64,000 bases of DNA from Microvenator marinus. GTDB taxonomy: Bacteria; Myxococcota_A; Bradymonadia; Bradymonadales; Bradymonadaceae. This document shows, one piece after another, positions 25,342 to 34,070 of the stretch (the first letter of the stretch is position 1; every line of letters starts with the position of its first letter). The position numbers were made by a program, and so were the translations under genes. The notes under the pieces are model-generated. The model was not told where the DNA came from, made no database searches, and was given only the letters and a program-made list of their open reading frames with translations. The stretch covers positions 2,814,001 to 2,878,000 of the forward strand of contig NZ_CP042467.1 of assembly GCF_007993755.1 (NCBI RefSeq). The letters are read 5' to 3'.

Positions 25342-25626
25342 TTAGGATCCTGTCGCGAAAAAATCGGCTACGCGTCGTACCGGTACTTCACAACACGGAT
25401 AAAGAATCGGACAGAGCTCCACCCATCCATGGTGATCTTGTCTCACCGCACGCCCGAACGCGTGCTCAAGGAGCCCAATATGTTTGAGCCTTAGCACCCG
25501 TCTGCAGTGGTTGTGGCTGGCTGACGGCGAGCAACTCGCCACGAGGTCGTAGCCGCGCGACGCAGGCGATGCCGGAGCATCGTCGAGGAGTGAGGCGAAG
25601 AGATCGTTGTGAGGGGCCGGCGTCAA
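25342..25626 (-). pseudogene. Fragment with the Rpn-like N-terminal motif
   Basis: Minus-strand frame starting near 25626 with TPAPHNDLFASLLDDAPASPAS. The PHNDLFASLLDDA core is identical to that in the protein at 5089-5424, and its three base differences (GCT/GCC, TCG/TCA, GCA/GCT) are all synonymous, which shows past coding selection on this strand. The homology starts upstream with VHSD-EQ and fades after about 40 codons. The rest of the frame (to 25342) has no support. Likely the 5' scrap of an Rpn-like nuclease gene. Confidence 0.4.
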
Positions 25627-26088
25627 CTGTTCAGAATCACTGTGGACGGGTGCTGCACCTCACATAGAGGAATCTGGAGGTGGGGATCGGTGGAATGCGG
25701 CCCTATCTTCATCGTCGCCACCACGGCTCTCGAAGATAGACCTGAGTTTGAGTGGATGAAGATGACCACTCGCCTACCTCAAACTCCAGGCGAGTTAGAC
25801 AAGGCGGCGAGATTGATAAGTGAAAACATAAACGATAAAATAAAACCCGAAGATTTGGAGAAGACCATGTTTGATTTCATGTATGTAGATGGGGTGAACG
25901 TTCTGACGTACGCCGAAGAGCAGAAGAAGGCCGCCGAAGAGCAGAAGAAGGCCGCCGAAGAGCAGAAGAAGGCCGCCGAAGAGCAGAAGAGGTTTGCTGA
26001 AGAGGTTTCTCGTGAGCTTCAAGAGGCTAGACGGGAAATCGAGGCACTGAAGGCTGAGCTAAAGGGCACCGTCAAATCCGACGAATAG
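25609..26088 (+). CDS. Coiled-coil protein or C-terminal gene remnant
   Basis: Open frame of 159 codons from a GTG at 25609; the ATG at 25756 (MKMTTRLPQTPGELDKAA) is an alternative start. Residues about 60-100 are a mixed helical stretch (LISENINDKIKPEDLEKTMF), followed by perfect seven-residue coiled-coil repeats EEQKKAA and a helical tail (SRELQEARREIEALKAELKG). Ribosome sites are weak. Residues 30-55 (GPIFIVATTALEDRPEFEW) read like the inside of a larger protein, so this may be the 3' end of a gene that lost its front half. No family is recognised. Confidence 0.4.
   Translation: MRGRRQLFRITVDGCCTSHRGIWRWGSVECGPIFIVATTALEDRPEFEWMKMTTRLPQTPGELDKAARLISENINDKIKPEDLEKTMFDFMYVDGVNVLTYAEEQKKAAEEQKKAAEEQKKAAEEQKRFAEEVSRELQEARREIEALKAELKGTVKSDE
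25912..25991 (+). repeat. 21-bp perfect tandem repeats inside a coding region
   Basis: The 21-mer GCCGAAGAGCAGAAGAAGGC(C) occurs three times in a row without a base change and continues into a partial fourth copy. It encodes EEQKKAA heptads. The lack of silent differences points to recent slippage or copy-number change. Confidence 0.8.
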
Positions 26089-26097
26089 CGTCTCAAC

Positions 26098-27429
26098 TTA
26101 CCCGAGATTCGCCAACGGGCGCGTGCCGTCGTCACCAAACTCCATCACATCCACGCCCATGGCTTGGATCATAGCAATGAAGAGGTTTGCCATTGGGTCA
26201 TCGTTGTAGCGTACGTGACGGCCTGGGTTGAACTGTCCATTGGCCTTACCTGCCACAAGCACGGGCATATCGTTGTGGTTGTGCCGGTTGCCGTCTGAAA
26301 TCTCGCTTGAGAAGAACACGGCACAAGAATCGAGCAATGGGTTGCCTTCCACATCGTTGGTGGTCTTTAGCTTGTCCAAGAGATACGCAAATTGCGTGAC
26401 TTCCCAACGGTCAATAGTGCGCAACGCGCTATAATTGGATTCGAGGCTCTGGTGGTGCGAGTAGTTGTGGTGGCCGTCGCTCACACCCAGGAAGTCGTAA
26501 ACGCGCCCGCTACCCGCATTGGAGAGCATAAAGGTCTGCACTCGCGTTAGGTCACATTGGAACGCGAGCACCATCAAGTCAGCCATGACTTGGGCCTTCT
26601 CAGTCACGTTGTAGCTCGTGCCTGGACGCGGAGGGATTCCGCAGAGGGTGTTCTCGTCCATGCCCGAGATACGGACTTCGAGCGCGCGCACCGAGTCCAT
26701 ATACTCGTCGATCTTGGCGCGGTCCGTGGTGCCTAGCATCGCGCGCAGCTTGTTGGCCTCTTCGAGTGCGTAGTCGAGCACGCTCTTATCGAACGCGCGC
26801 CTCTTGCGCGCCTCTTCCACACTGGCGTTCGGGTCAAAACCCGCGAAGATTCGGTCGAAGACCTGTCTTGGATCCACCGTTTTCGGCACCGGTGTCTGAG
26901 GACCTGACCACGAGATATTGCGTGCATAGGCGCAGCTGTAGCCGGAGTCACAGTTGCCAGTTGAACCACCGCCGTCCATGCCAAGCTCGAGCGAAGGAAA
27001 GCGGGTTTGGTCGCCGATGGCCTGGGCCACGTATTGGTCCATCGAGACGCCGTTCTGGATATCGGAGCCCTCGGTCTTTCGCACGTGGGTGGCGGTGATG
27101 AACGAGCCCGTTCCGGCGGCGTGGTCGCCAGGTCCGTCTGGGCGCGCCGGCCGATTCTCAAGACCTGTGAGGACAAGAAGATCATCCTTAACGCTCGCAA
27201 GCGGCTGCAGTGTGGGTGTCAACTCCCACGCCGCGCCTTCAGCAGCTGGCGTCCATGTCTGCATGTGAATGCCGTTCGGGATGTAATAGGCCAAAAGACG
27301 AGTTGGGCGTGCATCCTGTGCGAATGCGGAGCGCCCAAACGGGGTCATGGCTTCCAGCAAAGGCAAAGCCAGCGTTGCGCCTGCCCCACCCAAAAATGCT
27401 CTTCGACTCAATTGAATCCGTTTCATCAT
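26098..27429 (-). CDS. DUF1552 protein with Tat-like signal
   Basis: 443-residue exported protein of the DUF1552 family. The N-terminus has a twin-arginine-type signal (SRRAFLGGAGATLALPLLEA, cut near AFA). Family segments include LLAYYIPNGIHMQTWTP, ASVKDDLLVLTGL, DHAAGTGSFITATHVRKTEG, CAYARNISWSGPQTPVPK and VFFSSEISDGNRHNHNDMPVL. The fold is alkaline-phosphatase/sulfatase-like (DUF1501-related), but the activity is not known. In Planctomycetes and Myxococcota it is found paired with DUF1592 proteins, as here (6 bp downstream of that gene). Confidence 0.9.
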   Translation of the reverse strand: MMKRIQLSRRAFLGGAGATLALPLLEAMTPFGRSAFAQDARPTRLLAYYIPNGIHMQTWTPAAEGAAWELTPTLQPLASVKDDLLVLTGLENRPARPDGPGDHAAGTGSFITATHVRKTEGSDIQNGVSMDQYVAQAIGDQTRFPSLELGMDGGGSTGNCDSGYSCAYARNISWSGPQTPVPKTVDPRQVFDRIFAGFDPNASVEEARKRRAFDKSVLDYALEEANKLRAMLGTTDRAKIDEYMDSVRALEVRISGMDENTLCGIPPRPGTSYNVTEKAQVMADLMVLAFQCDLTRVQTFMLSNAGSGRVYDFLGVSDGHHNYSHHQSLESNYSALRTIDRWEVTQFAYLLDKLKTTNDVEGNPLLDSCAVFFSSEISDGNRHNHNDMPVLVAGKANGQFNPGRHVRYNDDPMANLFIAMIQAMGVDVMEFGDDGTRPLANLG

Positions 27430-27435
27430 CTACTC

Positions 27436-29514
27436 CTAAAACTCGCCGCCACGACGCATGCGGAACGCATCGCTCAAGACTACTTCGGTGATAAGGTCTT
27501 TGAACCCAAGATCTGGTTTGGTCGCGATCGCCTCGATTTGAGGCTTGTCGCTTGTTTTCATGCCTCGACCGAGGGCGAATGTAAGTGTCTTTTCGGTGGC
27601 ACACTCGCTGAGCTTGTGTGAGCCAGCGAGGATGTCAGCCAATTCAGCAGGACCGTTGAACGCGATATCTGGCGGCAAGACGCCTGACGCATCGATAGGT
27701 TTTCCTTGTTCGGTATCGCGCCATGCGCCGATGCCGTCATAGTGCTCGAGGCCAAATCCAATCGGGTCCATGATTCGGTGACACGACGCGCAGACAGGGT
27801 CTTCGGAGTGCATCTCGAAGAGTTCGCGCACGGTCTTGCCTTCTCGGTCCTCGGGCGATTGCGCGATATTCTCCACATTGGGTGGCGGAGGAAGCGGCTC
27901 GTCACACCAGAGGTTGGCCAAAATCCATTCGCCTCGCCGAACTGGTGACGACATGGTCGGGTGAGAGCGCGCGGTCAATAGGCCTGCGTGGCTGATGAGG
28001 CCTCGGCGAGAATCGTCGCCGTATGGACGTTTCACGAGCTCCGCCGTAAGGCCGGTTGCATCCATGCCATAATGCGCGGCGAGCCGGGCATTTACGAAGG
28101 TGTAGTCAGCGGTGATGAGGGTTTCCAGAGGCGCATTTGAAGCGATCAAATCCTTCACAAAGAGTCGAGTTTCCTGGCGCATCGACTGACGCAACTCTTC
28201 GTCGAACTCGGGGAATGTCTCGGCATCGGGCTGTGCCTCGAGCACGGCGTCGATGTAGAGCCATTGAGTCAGGAAGGTATCGATAAGCGCATCTGCCTTG
28301 GGGTCTTCGAGCATGCGTAGAACTTGAGCGCGAAGAACCTCATCATCCTGGAGTTGGCCGGCCTCGGCGAGGTCTAGGAGGGTGTCATCAGGCATCGAGC
28401 TCCAGATGAAGTAGCTAAGGCGCGAGGCGAGCTCCCAATCACTCAGGGTGTGGGGTTCTGCGCTTTCCTGAGCGGTATCAAACTCCGGTCTGAAGAGGAA
28501 GTTTGGAGACATCAACATGGCCTGCAGCGCGAGTCTAATTCCGCGCTCAAACCCTTCGCCTTCGGCTGCGGCAACGTCCTGGAATTGAACGAGCCGGTCG
28601 ACCTCTTCTTGCGTGAGCGTGCGGCGCCAAGCCTTTCGGCCAAAGCCCGAGATAATCTCAGCGGCACAGGCTTGCGGATTTTCGCCGGGCACGCAGGTCA
28701 TGATTTGATCACGTGCAGCGGAGCCACCGGTTCCAATCGCATCGATCGGACCTTCGAGTTCGATATAGTCTACGTAGAGATTTCGGTCGGCACCGGACGG
28801 CTCATCGTAGTAATCGTTTGTAAACTCGGCGCTAAGTACCTGACCACCCTCGGGGACCTGAGTTTCGAACTCGAAGACTCCTGGGTTGGTGGAGGTGTTG
28901 GTGACGTCAAACGATTGGGTTTGTGAGCCGATGGATAGGACCATATTCGCAGGGTCGGGCCCACCCTGTGTTTGATAGGCGCGGGCACGGACAAGGTAGC
29001 GGCCAGCGGCGGGCACGGTCACGACTTGCGAGATGGTTCCGTTGGACCAAAGGTTCCAGTACTCATCTCGGGCCGCTCCCACAGAGCCGCCTGCCACCTC
29101 AGCTTCAACGCGTTGGGTCGACGACGCCGGTGCGCCCGTGTCGAGTGCTCGTTCCACGATTTCAGCGCTCGCCTCCATGTATTGCTCGAGGTGGATCAAG
29201 GAGAGGCTCAAAACGTCTGAGTTGTTGTTGAAGCCGTACCCGTAGTCGTCTTCTGGGAAATTGTCTGCGGGACGGGTGGTATCACCAAAAAGGTCTCGAA
29301 TCGTGTTGTTGTACTCAGCACGATTTAGTCTTCGGATGGTCACGCGACCCGGGTCGATTTCTCCGGCACCGGGGGTTTCGGTCCCAGGGTTATTGGGGTC
29401 ATTCGGCCATGCGGTGCCGGGTTCTCCCTCGGGAGTCCGCATGTTCAATTCACCAACGTCACACCCTGAACCCACAACGACAGCGAGTAAAATGCCCAAA
29501 CTAGTTTTGATCAT
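27436..29514 (-). CDS. DUF1587/DUF1592/DUF1588/DUF1585 multidomain lipoprotein with c-type heme motif
   Basis: 692-residue lipoprotein from the ATG at 29514 (AAGGA upstream; lipobox VGSGC). After a linker come DUF1587 (ITIRRLNRAEYNNTIRDLFG-like region, about 55-75), an inserted beta-sandwich resembling a carbohydrate-binding module (about 135-265: GTISQVVTVPAAGRYLVRARA), DUF1592 (WELASRLSYFIWSSMPDDTLL), DUF1588 with CASCHRIMDPIGFGLEHYD, whose CxxCH can bind heme c covalently, and DUF1585 at the end. These planctomycete-type proteins are thought to act in periplasmic redox or polymer use (inference from co-occurrence). Operon with the DUF1552 gene. Confidence 0.88.
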   Translation of the reverse strand: MIKTSLGILLAVVVGSGCDVGELNMRTPEGEPGTAWPNDPNNPGTETPGAGEIDPGRVTIRRLNRAEYNNTIRDLFGDTTRPADNFPEDDYGYGFNNNSDVLSLSLIHLEQYMEASAEIVERALDTGAPASSTQRVEAEVAGGSVGAARDEYWNLWSNGTISQVVTVPAAGRYLVRARAYQTQGGPDPANMVLSIGSQTQSFDVTNTSTNPGVFEFETQVPEGGQVLSAEFTNDYYDEPSGADRNLYVDYIELEGPIDAIGTGGSAARDQIMTCVPGENPQACAAEIISGFGRKAWRRTLTQEEVDRLVQFQDVAAAEGEGFERGIRLALQAMLMSPNFLFRPEFDTAQESAEPHTLSDWELASRLSYFIWSSMPDDTLLDLAEAGQLQDDEVLRAQVLRMLEDPKADALIDTFLTQWLYIDAVLEAQPDAETFPEFDEELRQSMRQETRLFVKDLIASNAPLETLITADYTFVNARLAAHYGMDATGLTAELVKRPYGDDSRRGLISHAGLLTARSHPTMSSPVRRGEWILANLWCDEPLPPPPNVENIAQSPEDREGKTVRELFEMHSEDPVCASCHRIMDPIGFGLEHYDGIGAWRDTEQGKPIDASGVLPPDIAFNGPAELADILAGSHKLSECATEKTLTFALGRGMKTSDKPQIEAIATKPDLGFKDLITEVVLSDAFRMRRGGEF

Positions 29515-29729
29515 CGTTCTGATCCTTGGTTCTCGTTCCTTCAACGATATTTCAGCTGCAATTAACGATCCATCCGTGGCCAACTCAACGCTGCGCCCGA
29601 TGTAGGTTGAAGTATTCAGATTACGCATACCTGAGCACATCGTAATGCGTCGTATTTCGGGTACTTTGGACCGTGGCACAGAAACCACGATCTGAGGCAA
29701 AGACGTCGCAGAATGCAGCGATGGATCCA

Positions 29730-31088
29730 CTAATCCTGTTGGATTCGCAGTCGCTTGACCTTTTCTACAAGCGTGGTGCGATTTAGGCCGAGCAGCCTTG
29801 CTGCCGCCGCTTTATTGCCATCAGCCTTTTGCAGTGCTTGTTTAACCAACGACGTTTCAAGCCGCTCCAAAGTATCGGCCATATCCATGCCCTCTGAAGG
29901 CACGTAGAGCCCGAGCTGAGGTGGTGGCGGATTGTCGCCGTGGAATTGAGCGGGAAGGTCTTCGAGCTCGATTTGGCCCACGCGCTTTAGGATCGAGAGG
30001 CGCTGCATGAGGTTCTGCAACTCGCGCACGTTCCCGGGCCAGTTGTAGGCCTTCATGGCGCTCAAGGCCGTCTTTGAGAAGCCCTGTAGATGGGTCTTAT
30101 TGAGGCGATTTTGCTCTTGTGTCAGGTGCTCCGCGATCACCGGAATATCGTCCGGCCGCTCTCGCAAAGGAGGCACATGCATGGGGAGCACCGAGAGGCG
30201 GTAGTAGAGGTCTTCGCGGAAATTTCCGGCTTTGACTTCGTTCTCAAGGTTACGGTTGGTTGCGGCGATGACTCGGAAGTCCACCGAGACCGGTTCGGTA
30301 GCTCCAACGGGCAAAACTTTGCCATCTTGGAGCACGCGAAGGAGCTTTACTTGCAGTTGCAACGGAAGCTCGCCGATTTCGTCCAATAAAATCGTACCCT
30401 TGTCGGCTGCCGCAAATTGGCCTGCGTGGTCTTGGTGAGCACCGGTGAAGGCCCCCTTGATGTAGCCGAAAAGTTCGGACTCTAAGAGGGTGTCCGGGAT
30501 GGCACCACAATTGACCGCGATGAACGGGCCCTGGGCCCTCGAGCTCATGTTGTGAATGGTACGCGCGAAGAGTTCCTTCCCGGTTCCCGACTCGCCTGTA
30601 ATCAGCACGGGGGCTGGCGCTGTGGCGATAGGTGGAAGCATTTCGAGCAACGAGTTTAGGGTCGAGCGCTCGCTTCGCACAAAGAGGTCTCTGGGGTCTC
30701 CGTGGAACGGCGCACTACCCTTGGGAACCGCGTCGGTGACGGCGGCCATGAGCCGGTCCACGTCATCCTCGGAGTTTAACTCGACCACGGAATGCGCGCC
30801 AAGCCGCATGGCATCTACGGTTGTGGCCACATCGCCGGTACGCACAACGCCCACTACTGGGAGGGTTGGTGCCACACCAAAAGAGGTCAGAACGTCGCGC
30901 ACTCGCGAGCTTTCTCCGTCCGCCACGATACAGCAGGAAAACTTTTCGGATTTGAGCTTGGTGATTGCCTCGTGAACCTCGGTTTCAAGGACCACGCCCC
31001 AGCCTCCCGACTTGAGCGATGCACAAACATCGTCGTACAAGAAGGGATCATCAACGACTAATAAGATATTCTGTGTTGCTCGCGACAT
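29730..31088 (-). CDS. NtrC-family sigma-54 activator with degenerate receiver
   Basis: 452-residue enhancer-binding protein. Residues 1-120 form a receiver-like fold (LLVVDDPF, CCIVADGES, GDVATTVDAMRLGAHSVVEL) in which the conserved Lys of the last strand is replaced, so normal phospho-signalling is doubtful. The AAA+ domain has Walker A GESGTGKE, the sigma-54 contact loop GAFTGA, Walker B LLDEIGEL and the R-finger region RVIAATNR. A Fis-type HTH ends the protein (GNKAAAARLLGLNRTTL). The ATG at 31088 gives the right N-terminus. It follows the two glycosyltransferase genes by 31 bp. Target promoters are unknown; one clear sigma-54 promoter is found at 40735-40749. Confidence 0.9.
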   Translation of the reverse strand: MSRATQNILLVVDDPFLYDDVCASLKSGGWGVVLETEVHEAITKLKSEKFSCCIVADGESSRVRDVLTSFGVAPTLPVVGVVRTGDVATTVDAMRLGAHSVVELNSEDDVDRLMAAVTDAVPKGSAPFHGDPRDLFVRSERSTLNSLLEMLPPIATAPAPVLITGESGTGKELFARTIHNMSSRAQGPFIAVNCGAIPDTLLESELFGYIKGAFTGAHQDHAGQFAAADKGTILLDEIGELPLQLQVKLLRVLQDGKVLPVGATEPVSVDFRVIAATNRNLENEVKAGNFREDLYYRLSVLPMHVPPLRERPDDIPVIAEHLTQEQNRLNKTHLQGFSKTALSAMKAYNWPGNVRELQNLMQRLSILKRVGQIELEDLPAQFHGDNPPPPQLGLYVPSEGMDMADTLERLETSLVKQALQKADGNKAAAARLLGLNRTTLVEKVKRLRIQQD

Positions 31089-31119
31089 ATCTGGAATCTC
31101 GCACGGTGCTTGCGAATCG

Positions 31120-32235
31120 TCAACCAAATGTCTTATAGACTTTTAAGGTTTCTTCCGCGGCGCGTGTCCACGTCATGGCCGCCGCGTGCGCCTTACCTTT
31201 TTGAATCATCTTTTGGTGGAGGGTATCGTCCTTGAAGACTGACTCAATTGCCTGAGCTATGGCTTCGATGTCGAGCGGGTCAAAGCTCAAAGCCGCTTCC
31301 CCACCCACGGTTTTCATGGGCTCGATATTGGAGAGAATGACGGGAACGCCGAGCGCCATAGCCTCCAAAGGCGGCAGGCCGAAGCCTTCGACCAGCGACG
31401 GAAACGCGAATAGGTGGGCGTGACCAACGATACGCCGCAGGTCTTCGTCTCCCAGAAATCCCACCAGAACCACATCGTCTTTAAGGCCTAGCTCTTCGAT
31501 CAGGGGCATCAACGCTTTGTTGTCACCGACGAGGCAGAGCTTGGACTTGCCAAGCTTAGGCCGCACGCGGGCCCAGGCGCGGATCAGGCGATGCAGGTTC
31601 TTGTAGGGCTTAGAATTTCCGACCGCCACAATGTAGCGGGTCTGGTCTCGGGTGAGATGTTCCACGATCGGATCAACCGGGGGCACCGGATCGAAGAAAT
31701 GCGTCTCCACCCCGTGCATGATCACGGTGGTTGGCGAGCTGTGGTAGCGGCGTGCACGCTCGGCCGTAAAGTCGGATACGGAGATTACGTGGTCGGCCCG
31801 TTTGAGAGTTGCCGGAATCGCGCGCTTGGCGAATTGCTCGATCGCACGGGCTTTCAACCACGTAGGCTGTGAGGCATCCGGATGCTCGATCCACACCAGA
31901 TCGTGGAGTGTCACCACAACTTTAAGTGAGTCTGGGAGACGCCTGGGCGAGACATGAAAGAGGTTATGATAGATATCTGGAGGGCCGAATTTTCGGAACG
32001 CTTCGCCGAGGGCCTTGTGCCCAAAGAGCACGTTTCGCGTGTTATCGATGGGGATATCGACAAAAACCTCCTTGATTCCAGGCACTTCTAAAGGCGTTTG
32101 GTTCGAGGCATGCCGAATCACACATAGTTCACCATCTGGCATGAGGCGTGCCAGCTCAGGGATCAAGGCCTTTGCGTAGCGCGCCACACCTGCGGGTTTG
32201 TCGGTGATATTTCGAGCGTCTAGAAGGAGTCTCAT
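31120..32235 (-). CDS. GT4-family glycosyltransferase
   Basis: 371-residue GT-B glycosyltransferase. N-terminal acceptor domain: LLLDARNITDKPAGVARYA, HNLFHVSPRRLP, LHDLVWI. C-terminal nucleotide-sugar domain: YIVAVGNSKPYKNLHRLIRAW, LVGFLGDEDLRRI and FPSLVEGFGLPPLEAMALGVPVI with the E-x7-E motif of the retaining GT4 family. It most likely adds a sugar to a lipid-linked or polymer precursor at the cytoplasmic membrane. ATGA overlap with the second GT4 gene upstream, to which it is similar throughout, suggests duplication and joint action. Confidence 0.9.
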   Translation of the reverse strand: MRLLLDARNITDKPAGVARYAKALIPELARLMPDGELCVIRHASNQTPLEVPGIKEVFVDIPIDNTRNVLFGHKALGEAFRKFGPPDIYHNLFHVSPRRLPDSLKVVVTLHDLVWIEHPDASQPTWLKARAIEQFAKRAIPATLKRADHVISVSDFTAERARRYHSSPTTVIMHGVETHFFDPVPPVDPIVEHLTRDQTRYIVAVGNSKPYKNLHRLIRAWARVRPKLGKSKLCLVGDNKALMPLIEELGLKDDVVLVGFLGDEDLRRIVGHAHLFAFPSLVEGFGLPPLEAMALGVPVILSNIEPMKTVGGEAALSFDPLDIEAIAQAIESVFKDDTLHQKMIQKGKAHAAAMTWTRAAEETLKVYKTFG

Positions 32236-33374
32236 TCGGACCTCATCCTCTGATAAACAGCCTGCGCCTGTTCCGCACATCTTTGCCACGAAAACTCGCC
32301 GGCTCTCTTGATGGCTCGCTCTGAGAGGAGTTGATGGTGCGCCTTGTCATCCCAAAGGTGGCGAAGTCCGGCCGCGATGGACGACACTTCTTTTGGATTG
32401 ACGAGCTCGGCCGCACCGCCCGCAACTTCTGCCATGGCGCCATAGTTCGACGTAACCACCGGGGTTCCACAGGCCATCGCCTCGAGCGACGGAAGCCCAA
32501 ACCCCTCGTAAAGCGAGGGAAATAGAAAGATATGCGCCATTGAGTAGAGCGCACGAAGCGTGTCGATACCGATGTGTTCGAGCTGAATAATGCGCCCCTG
32601 CATGCCTGGGCGCGCCTTGATCTCCGCGAGCTCGTCGTCCGTGCGGTTAAGCCTTCGAACCACCACACACTTCATCTCGGGCACGTCCTCAAAGGCTTGA
32701 GCAAAGGCCTCGAGCGCCCGTTTATGATTCTTGTACGGCGTTCCCTGACCCACGATGAGCACAAAGGGATCGAGCGGGTCAAAGTGCTTTTCCAAATGGG
32801 GAATCGCGACTTTTGGATCGAGAGGCTGAAAATAAGGGTCGACGGCATTATACGTGACGCTCACGCGACCTTGAAGATGCGGAAAATACTCTTCAATTTC
32901 CATGCGTGAAGCGTGCGAAACGGTCATCACCTGATCGGCCTCGTGGGCGGATTTAGGAATGAGCGTCTTGTAAAACGTGCCCGTGACGAGTTTTCTCCAC
33001 CAGATACTCGTGCAGTAGTTCACATCGAGGAGCCACATGATGTCGTGGAGCGTAAAGACCTTCTTGGCGCGCAGCCCCGCGGGCAAAATATTGAACGGTG
33101 AGTGAAAAATCTCTCCGGCCTCAAATTTGAGCGAGCGGCCCAGAACGTGCCGAGTTCTGAGTGAATTCGGTTCGGCACCAAAGGTCTTGAATTCGAGGCG
33201 TTCTTGATGTGGGCTACTTGAGAAGCCGGCGTCGGGCTTTCTCGGGTCGGTCACCAGTCGGAGTCTGAGGTTCGGATCGGCCTCGAGGAGCTCCCGTATC
33301 AGGTTCTCGGTATAACGTCCGATGCCGCTTGTTTCGGGGCCAATATAACGCGCGTCGATGGTGATTTTGGACAT
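32232..33374 (-). CDS. GT4-family glycosyltransferase
   Basis: 380-residue GT4 enzyme starting at ATG 33374. Motifs: ITIDARYIGPETSGIGRY, IFHSPFNILPAG, TLHDIMWLLD, LIVGQGTPYKNHKRALEAF and FPSLYEGFGLPSLEAMACGTPVV (E-x7-E). It resembles mannosyl/rhamnosyl transferases of exopolysaccharide or O-antigen clusters, but donor and acceptor cannot be read from the sequence. First gene of the GT4-GT4-NtrC unit, divergent from the small exported protein gene at 33510. Confidence 0.9.
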   Translation of the reverse strand: MSKITIDARYIGPETSGIGRYTENLIRELLEADPNLRLRLVTDPRKPDAGFSSSPHQERLEFKTFGAEPNSLRTRHVLGRSLKFEAGEIFHSPFNILPAGLRAKKVFTLHDIMWLLDVNYCTSIWWRKLVTGTFYKTLIPKSAHEADQVMTVSHASRMEIEEYFPHLQGRVSVTYNAVDPYFQPLDPKVAIPHLEKHFDPLDPFVLIVGQGTPYKNHKRALEAFAQAFEDVPEMKCVVVRRLNRTDDELAEIKARPGMQGRIIQLEHIGIDTLRALYSMAHIFLFPSLYEGFGLPSLEAMACGTPVVTSNYGAMAEVAGGAAELVNPKEVSSIAAGLRHLWDDKAHHQLLSERAIKRAGEFSWQRCAEQAQAVYQRMRSE

Positions 33375-33509
33375 GGTTTGAGCCAGGTACCTTGGGCGCG
33401 CGGAACATGCCATTATTCGACTTGGTGTACAAGCGCACAGAGATTTGACAAATGCCGGAGAGAGACCGAGACTTGTGCGCGACTTTGACGAAACAAGAGA
33501 GGAGAGACA

Positions 33510-34055
33510 ATGAAGGCAAAACTTCTTATTGGAATGAGCGCAGTTGCTTTTGGATTTGGTTGTGGCGACGACAGCCTGAGTGAAGAGGATTCACAAAAGG
33601 GATTTGCGGCCACGCAATCGGTATTGGCGCAAGGTGGCGCTCAGGCTCAGGCGCAAGCTGGTGGCTTGGTGAGCGTAGACTTTACATTCAACTGCCTAGA
33701 AGGCGGCACGGCTCAGTTTGTGGGTGAGTTCGACGAAACCTCGGACAGCGAGGGCACGTTCAACTACACCGTGACCTTCTCGAGCTGTGTGTCTCAGGGC
33801 GTGACCCTGACCGGCGACGTGGCTTATGAGTTCAACTACGCATCAACCGACACGTCCGGCAGCTTCTCCTATACCTACGTGGGAAGCATTGGCTTTGCAG
33901 GCGACGTCAACGGCGAGTGCGATATCGATATGAGCGCGTCGTTTAGTGCCGAGGAGAACGGCAGCACTGGCTCTGTGAACTACAGCTACAGCGGCACACT
34001 TTGCGGCAACGACGCCGGGTTTATGAACTCCGGCAGCGTCAACATCACACTCTAA
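33510..34055 (+). CDS. Small Gly/Ser-rich lipoprotein-like protein
   Basis: 181-residue exported protein (MKAKLLIGMSAVAFGFGC, lipobox-like FGFGC, Cys18) with an A/G/Q-rich linker (about 43-52) and a beta-rich mature domain of short alternating strands (FNYTVTFSSC, YEFNYAST, FSYTYVGSIGF, VNYSYSGTLC). Four Cys residues could form two disulfides. No family is recognised. Good ribosome site (AGGAG, five bases before ATG). The next gene starts 15 bp downstream. Confidence 0.7.
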   Translation: MKAKLLIGMSAVAFGFGCGDDSLSEEDSQKGFAATQSVLAQGGAQAQAQAGGLVSVDFTFNCLEGGTAQFVGEFDETSDSEGTFNYTVTFSSCVSQGVTLTGDVAYEFNYASTDTSGSFSYTYVGSIGFAGDVNGECDIDMSASFSAEENGSTGSVNYSYSGTLCGNDAGFMNSGSVNITL

Positions 34056-34070
34056 GCCCCCTCAGATTCA

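Larger units (their letters stand above)
24953..25608. other. Gene-poor patch with duplicated leader and coding debris
   Basis: About 650 bp without a convincing full gene. It holds an A/T-richer leader (25029-25095) shared with the 5.4 kb locus, a 13-bp palindrome CCCAAATTTTGGG (25071-25083), a small frame after it, and the antisense fragment with the Rpn-like motif. Between 25311 and 25494 both strands are open, but neither frame matches a family I know. A decayed gene locus is the likeliest reading. Confidence 0.5.

Noticed and set aside
29600-29700. Inverted repeat ACGCAT-N18-ATGCGT upstream of the DUF1592 gene
   Set aside because: Only six paired bases with a long spacer; no promoter or terminator around it could be supported.
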